NCBI GenBank assembly: GCA_937863905.1
Contig: CALMHV010000417.1
Location: 1-9,497, forward strand
From: an uncultured Bacillota bacterium
Lineage (GTDB): Bacteria; Bacillota; Sulfobacillia; UBA995; UBA9673
Length of the DNA: 9,497 bases
Direction: 5' to 3'
Below the pieces are notes generated by a model that was given only the letters and a program-made list of their open reading frames with translations, was not told where the DNA came from and did no database searches. Positions 6,507-9,497 of this stretch are shown here, one piece after another (positions within the stretch are counted from its first letter, which is position 1; each line of letters begins with the position of its first letter). A program made the position numbers and the translations under genes.

Positions 6507-7577
6507 GTGGTCGCGGACGGGTCGCTCTCCTTTGCCATCGAAGTAGAGACCTACGCCCTGATCAAAGTCATCGGCGTGGGCGGCGGCGGCAACAACGCGG
6601 TCAACCGGATGGTCACCAGCAACCTTCGCGGCGTGGAGTTCGTGGCCATGAATACCGACGTCCAGGCCCTCTACCGGGCCGCCGCTCCGGTGAAGATCCA
6701 GCTCGGCGAAAAGCTGACCCGCGGCCTGGGGGCCGGCGGCAACCCAGAGATCGGCCGCCTGGCGGCTGAGGAGAGCCGCGAGGCCATCGAGCGGGTCGTG
6801 AAAGGCGCGGACATGGTCTTTGTCACCGCCGGCATGGGGGGAGGCACCGGGACCGGGGCCGCTCCCATCATCGCCGAGTGCGCGCGCGACGCGGGGGCCC
6901 TCACCGTCGGCATCGTGACCAAGCCCTTCACCTTCGAGGGCAAGCACCGGGCGGGCCAGGCCGAGTCTGGGGTGGAGGCCCTGCGCGCCAAGGTCGACAC
7001 CCTCATCGTCATCCCTAACGACCGTCTGCTGCAGATCGTCGAACGCCGGACCTCCATGATCGAGGCCTTCCGCATCGCCGACGACGTCCTCCGTCAAGGC
7101 GTCCAGAGCATCTCCGACCTCGTCGCCATCCCCGGGTTCATCAACCTTGACTTCGCGGACGTCAGGATGGTCATGCAGAACACCGGATCGGCCCTCATGG
7201 GCGTGGGCGTCGCGAGCGGCGAAGGCAAGGCTACTGAAGCCGCCAAGGCCGCCATCTCGAGCCCGCTCCTGGAGACCTCCATCGAAGGGGCGAGGGGCTT
7301 GCTCCTCAACATCACGGGCGGGGAGGACCTCACCCTCTTCGAGGTCGAGGAGGCCGCCCGCATCGTGACCGAGGCCGCGGATGAGGACGCCAACATCATC
7401 TTCGGTTCCGCCCTGGATGAGGAGATGAAGGACGAGGTTCGCGTGACGGTCATCGCCACCGGCTTCGGCGAGAAGACCAAGAAGAGGAAGCCGCGTGACC
7501 CCCAGACGGAATTCGACATCAAACCCCTGGCCCCGGGGGACATCGAGATCCCGGCCTACATCCGGAAGCGGGAGTAG
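6507..7577 (+). CDS. ftsZ: FtsZ, tubulin-like division GTPase
   Basis: FtsZ polymerises with GTP into the cytoplasmic Z-ring that organises division at mid-cell, or near a pole during sporulation. From GTG-6507 it has 356 residues. Motifs are GVGGGGNN (23-30), [11 protein letters not shown] (74-84), the tubulin signature GGGTGTG (111-117), KPFTFEG (139-145), NDRLLQI (171-177) and the catalytic T7 loop NLDFADV (213-219), which completes the GTPase site of the neighbouring subunit. The conserved tail peptide [12 protein letters not shown] (345-356) is the docking site for FtsA and other partners. The disordered linker before it is only about 24 residues (321-344), roughly half that of Bacillus subtilis. 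The open frame begins at GTG-6498; the ribosome-binding site favours 6507. It follows ftsA closely and precedes spoIIGA by a 158-nt gap carrying a promoter. Confidence 0.98.
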   Translation: MVADGSLSFAIEVETYALIKVIGVGGGGNNAVNRMVTSNLRGVEFVAMNTDVQALYRAAAPVKIQLGEKLTRGLGAGGNPEIGRLAAEESREAIERVVKGADMVFVTAGMGGGTGTGAAPIIAECARDAGALTVGIVTKPFTFEGKHRAGQAESGVEALRAKVDTLIVIPNDRLLQIVERRTSMIEAFRIADDVLRQGVQSISDLVAIPGFINLDFADVRMVMQNTGSALMGVGVASGEGKATEAAKAAISSPLLETSIEGARGLLLNITGGEDLTLFEVEEAARIVTEAADEDANIIFGSALDEEMKDEVRVTVIATGFGEKTKKRKPRDPQTEFDIKPLAPGDIEIPAYIRKRE

Positions 7578-7649
7578 CCGCCCCTTCTCTTCGTCCGCGC
7601 GAACCTAGTCAGGGATTGATGAACGAAGGCTGTTCTCGCGCCCCAGCAG

Positions 7650-7682
7650 GCGACATAATTCTCCTCCCGCGGTAGTTATAAT
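7650..7682 (+). promoter_or_regulatory. probable spoIIGA-sigE promoter, long-spacer type
   Basis: A perfect TATAAT stands at 7677-7682 in the ftsZ-spoIIGA gap, 53 nt before the spoIIGA start. At 16-18 bp upstream nothing resembles a -35. The only candidate is GCGACA (7650-7655, four of six), 21 bp away. In B. subtilis the Spo0A-activated spoIIG promoter also has an over-long spacer (22 bp) with Spo0A boxes overlapping the -35. Here the complement of 7649-7655 reads TGTCGCC, matching five of seven of the Spo0A core TGTCGAA, and TTCGTCC (7590-7596) is another partial match in the reverse sense. The -10 is clear; the long-spacer and Spo0A reading is inference. Confidence 0.55.
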
Positions 7683-7730
7683 GGCCCCGCGTCCCCAATA
7701 GGGTCTACGTCAGGACAGCTACGGGGGGCC
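7683..7730 (+). promoter_or_regulatory. inverted repeat enclosing the spoIIGA leader and ribosome-binding site
   Basis: GGCCCCGCGT (7683-7692) pairs with ACGGGGGGCC (7721-7730): nine pairs with one G-G mismatch around a 28-nt loop. The right arm contains the G-run (7723-7728) that is the spoIIGA ribosome-binding site, 7 nt before TTG-7736. A transcript starting about 7 nt after TATAAT would begin near 7689 and lack most of the left arm, whereas read-through RNA from ftsZ would contain all of it. The complementarity is visible; a control role is inference. Confidence 0.35.
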
Positions 7731-7735
7731 AAGCT

Positions 7736-8656
7736 TTGAGCTACGTCTACGCCGACATCCTCTGCCTGGTAAACTTCTGCTTCGACTTCTCCCTCCTGTA
7801 CCTGGCGGGGCGGCTGTCGCGCGCCACCATCATCGGGCGGCGCCTCGTCCTCGGCGCCGGGATCGGCTCTCTCTACGGGCTGGCCTCCCTGTACCCGGGC
7901 ACGGTCTTCCTCATGAGCCTGCCGGCCAAGGTCGCCGTCTCGGCGCTCATGGTCGCCATCGCCTACCCGCGCGGCGTGGCCAAACTCCGCGCCTTCGCCA
8001 CGACGCTCGCCCTGTTCTATCTCAGCTCCTTCGCCGTGGGAGGCACCGCCCTCGGCTGGACCTACCTCACCACAGGCGTGGCCTCCCTGGACGGCGGCGC
8101 CGCCACGGGCCAGCTGGGTCTGGGTGCGGTGCTTCCGGCCGTCCTCCTCGGGGCGGTCCTCCTCCACTGGGCCATCGTCTCCGGGCGGGAGCGCGAAAGG
8201 GTCGCCACCCTCTGCGTTCTCTGCCGGGTGGTCGTCGGGGACCGCCAGGCCGAGTTCAGGGCCCTGGTGGACACGGGCAACCGCCTGCGCGACCCGCTTT
8301 CCGACGCCCCCGTGGTCATCGTCGAGTACCCGGCTGTGACGCGTCTCTTGCCCGCGGGCTTTGGGCAGGTGTGGGAGGGCCCGGAGCCCGATGATCCCGA
8401 CTTGAGCCGTCTGGCCTCGGCTCTCGGCGGCACGCCCTGGTCGGCCCGCATGAGGTTGGTCCCTTTCTCCTCCTTAGGTCGCGCCAACGGTCTGCTCGTC
8501 GGCTTCCGACCCGACGCGGTCATCGTGGGCGCGCAGGGCGGAGACGTCCGACGGACCGATGTGGTCGTCTGCGTGTCCCCGCGCCCGCTGTCCGCGGAGG
8601 GGGGCTACCGGGCCCTTCTCCCGCCGGAAATCCTGGAGGGCGAGGCCGTGGCCTAG
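7736..8656 (+). CDS. spoIIGA: SpoIIGA, membrane aspartic protease that processes pro-sigma-E
   Basis: In characterised spore formers SpoIIGA sits in the septal membrane, is activated by the forespore signal SpoIIR, and cleaves the pro-sequence from sigma-E in the mother cell. The 306 residues are close to the 309 of B. subtilis. The N-terminal half has five predicted membrane segments (about 6-26, 36-55, 57-77, 84-110 and 126-147). The cytoplasmic half carries the aspartic protease motif VDTGNRLRDPLS (178-189) with catalytic D179, then VPFSSLGRANGLL (242-254) and GFRPD (256-260), the typical conserved block. The start is TTG with a G-run ribosome-binding site 7 nt upstream, and no other start retains the first membrane segment. 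Its substrate gene sigE follows after 63 nt, the usual pair. Expression probably comes from the TATAAT promoter at 7677-7682. Confidence 0.95.
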   Translation: MSYVYADILCLVNFCFDFSLLYLAGRLSRATIIGRRLVLGAGIGSLYGLASLYPGTVFLMSLPAKVAVSALMVAIAYPRGVAKLRAFATTLALFYLSSFAVGGTALGWTYLTTGVASLDGGAATGQLGLGAVLPAVLLGAVLLHWAIVSGRERERVATLCVLCRVVVGDRQAEFRALVDTGNRLRDPLSDAPVVIVEYPAVTRLLPAGFGQVWEGPEPDDPDLSRLASALGGTPWSARMRLVPFSSLGRANGLLVGFRPDAVIVGAQGGDVRRTDVVVCVSPRPLSAEGGYRALLPPEILEGEAVA

Positions 8657-8703
8657 ACGGGGGAGACAGGTCTTGGGAGCAGCGCTCGGCCATACCTTTT
8701 CGG

Positions 8704-8712
8704 AAAGGAGGG
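8704..8712 (+). promoter_or_regulatory. ribosome-binding site of sigE
   Basis: AAAGGAGGG lies 7 nt before GTG-8720, an excellent site. It supports the long form of pro-sigma-E; the in-frame GTG at 8750 has only a weak purine run before it. Confidence 0.65.
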
Positions 8713-8719
8713 ACAGCCT

Positions 8720-9478
8720 GTGGCGAAATTGGCGGCTGTAAGAGCGGCCGTGCCTCTCGCGGTCCGGCTGCGCTGGTCGTTCATCCTCACCCTGGCGCGC
8801 TGGCGGCGAATGTTCGGCCTGCCCGCCCCCTTGCCCGGCTACTACGTGGGGACGAGCGAGGCTCTACCGCCTCCGCTCTCGGCGACGGAAGAGGCCTACC
8901 TGCTCTGCCGCCTCCAGAGCGGAGACATGGACGTGCGGGGCGTCCTCATCGAGCGCAATCTGAGGCTCGTGGTCTACATCGCGAAGAAGTTCGACAACAC
9001 GCGCGTGGGCATCGAGGACCTGGTCTCCATCGGAACCATCGGCCTCATCAAGGCGGTCAACACCTTCGACCCGACCCGCCGCATCAAGCTGGCGACCTAC
9101 GCCTCGAAATGTATCGAGAACGAGATTCTGATGTTTCTGAGGCGTAATCCGCCGCGGTCGGAGGTCTCGTTCGACGAACCCCTGAACGTGGATTGGGACG
9201 GCAACGAGCTTCTCCTGTCCGACGTCCTCGGGACGGACGCGAACATCACCTACCGCGCGCTCGAGGAGGAGGTCGACCGCGTCCTGCTCCGCAAGGCCAT
9301 GACCCTGCTCAACGAGCGTGAGCGCAGGATCATGGAACTCCGTTTCGGCCTCGGCGACGGCCAGGAGCGGACGCAGAAGGACGTCGCCGACCACCTGGGT
9401 ATCTCGCAATCATACATCTCCCGGCTGGAGAAGCGGATCATCAAGCGGCTCCGGCAGGAGATAGCGAGCATGCAGTAG
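8720..9478 (+). CDS. sigE: pro-sigma-E, early mother-cell sporulation sigma factor
   Basis: Sigma-E directs early mother-cell gene expression after asymmetric division. It is made inactive with a membrane-associated pro-sequence that SpoIIGA removes. The 252 residues open with a basic/hydrophobic leader (1-40), then [14 protein letters not shown] (41-54), the conserved junction found at the mature N-terminus in Bacillus. Sigma region 2 is at about 75-143 ([46 protein letters not shown]). The linker [25 protein letters not shown] follows, and region 4 is at about 195-248 with helix-turn-helix [30 protein letters not shown] and the [15 protein letters not shown] block separate sigma-E from sigma-K, sigma-F and sigma-G, and the spoIIGA neighbour confirms it. 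The leader is about 14 residues longer than in B. subtilis. In many relatives sigG follows; the window ends too soon to see it. Confidence 0.97.
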   Translation: MAKLAAVRAAVPLAVRLRWSFILTLARWRRMFGLPAPLPGYYVGTSEALPPPLSATEEAYLLCRLQSGDMDVRGVLIERNLRLVVYIAKKFDNTRVGIEDLVSIGTIGLIKAVNTFDPTRRIKLATYASKCIENEILMFLRRNPPRSEVSFDEPLNVDWDGNELLLSDVLGTDANITYRALEEEVDRVLLRKAMTLLNERERRIMELRFGLGDGQERTQKDVADHLGISQSYISRLEKRIIKRLRQEIASMQ

Positions 9479-9497
9479 ACAGGGAATACCTGGCAGG

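Noticed and set aside
7598..7640. Terminator after ftsZ: CGCGAAC pairing with GTTC and CGCG further on.
   Set aside because: The pairing needs a 2-nt bulge and a 27-nt loop, and no U-tract follows.
7717..7745. Direct repeat AGCTACG at 7717-7723 and 7739-7745 flanking the spoIIGA start.
   Set aside because: Only seven bases, one copy within codons; likely chance.
8674..8700. Terminator-like element between spoIIGA and sigE: TGGGAGC pairing with GCTC and CCA, then TACCTTTT.
   Set aside because: Short stem with a GG bulge and an interrupted T-run; spoIIGA and sigE are normally co-transcribed. Weak attenuation cannot be excluded.
1..9497. A new defence, mobile or biosynthetic system.
   Set aside because: All eight full genes are recognised core wall, division and sporulation genes in one orientation, and no gap exceeds 158 nt. 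No unexplained gene, repeat array or insertion boundary was seen.

Overview
The window holds a cell-wall and cell-division (dcw) gene block running directly into the sporulation pair spoIIGA-sigE, with every gene on the + strand. The spoIIGA-sigE pair directly downstream of ftsA-ftsZ is diagnostic of endospore-forming Bacillota. The DNA is very G+C-rich by eye, and GTG and TTG starts are common: I favour TTG for murG, ftsA and spoIIGA, and GTG for ftsZ and sigE. This suggests a deep-branching high-GC Bacillota (the Symbiobacteriia, Thermaerobacter or Limnochordia kind). The genus cannot be read from the sequence alone.

Layout: 1-39 may be the tail of an upstream gene. Then follow murG (72-1289, lipid II synthase), murC (1395-2831, UDP-MurNAc:L-Ala ligase), murA (2905-4176, enolpyruvyl transferase), ftsQ/divIB (4308-5126), ftsA (best start 5234, end 6487), ftsZ (best start 6507, end 7577), spoIIGA (7736-8656) and sigE (8720-9478). 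The window ends 19 nt after sigE, so whether sigG follows cannot be seen. No RNA genes, mobile elements, CRISPR arrays or long repeats were found. No gap between genes exceeds 158 nt.

How they work together: MurA and MurC make cytoplasmic UDP-MurNAc precursors, and MurG completes lipid II at the membrane. FtsZ, tethered by FtsA and acting with DivIB, places the division machinery that uses the precursor. On sporulation, the membrane protease SpoIIGA activates pro-sigma-E in the mother cell after asymmetric division. murB, often found in this cluster next to ftsQ, is absent here.

I did not find a new accessory system; this is core machinery. The points most worth a second look are regulatory: (i) a perfect TATAAT upstream of spoIIGA whose only -35-like partner lies 21 bp away, recalling the long-spacer Spo0A-controlled spoIIG promoter of Bacillus; (ii) an inverted repeat that could hide the spoIIGA ribosome-binding site in read-through transcripts but not in transcripts from that promoter; (iii) an unusually long pro-sigma-E leader; and (iv) an A+T-shifted patch around the ftsA start.
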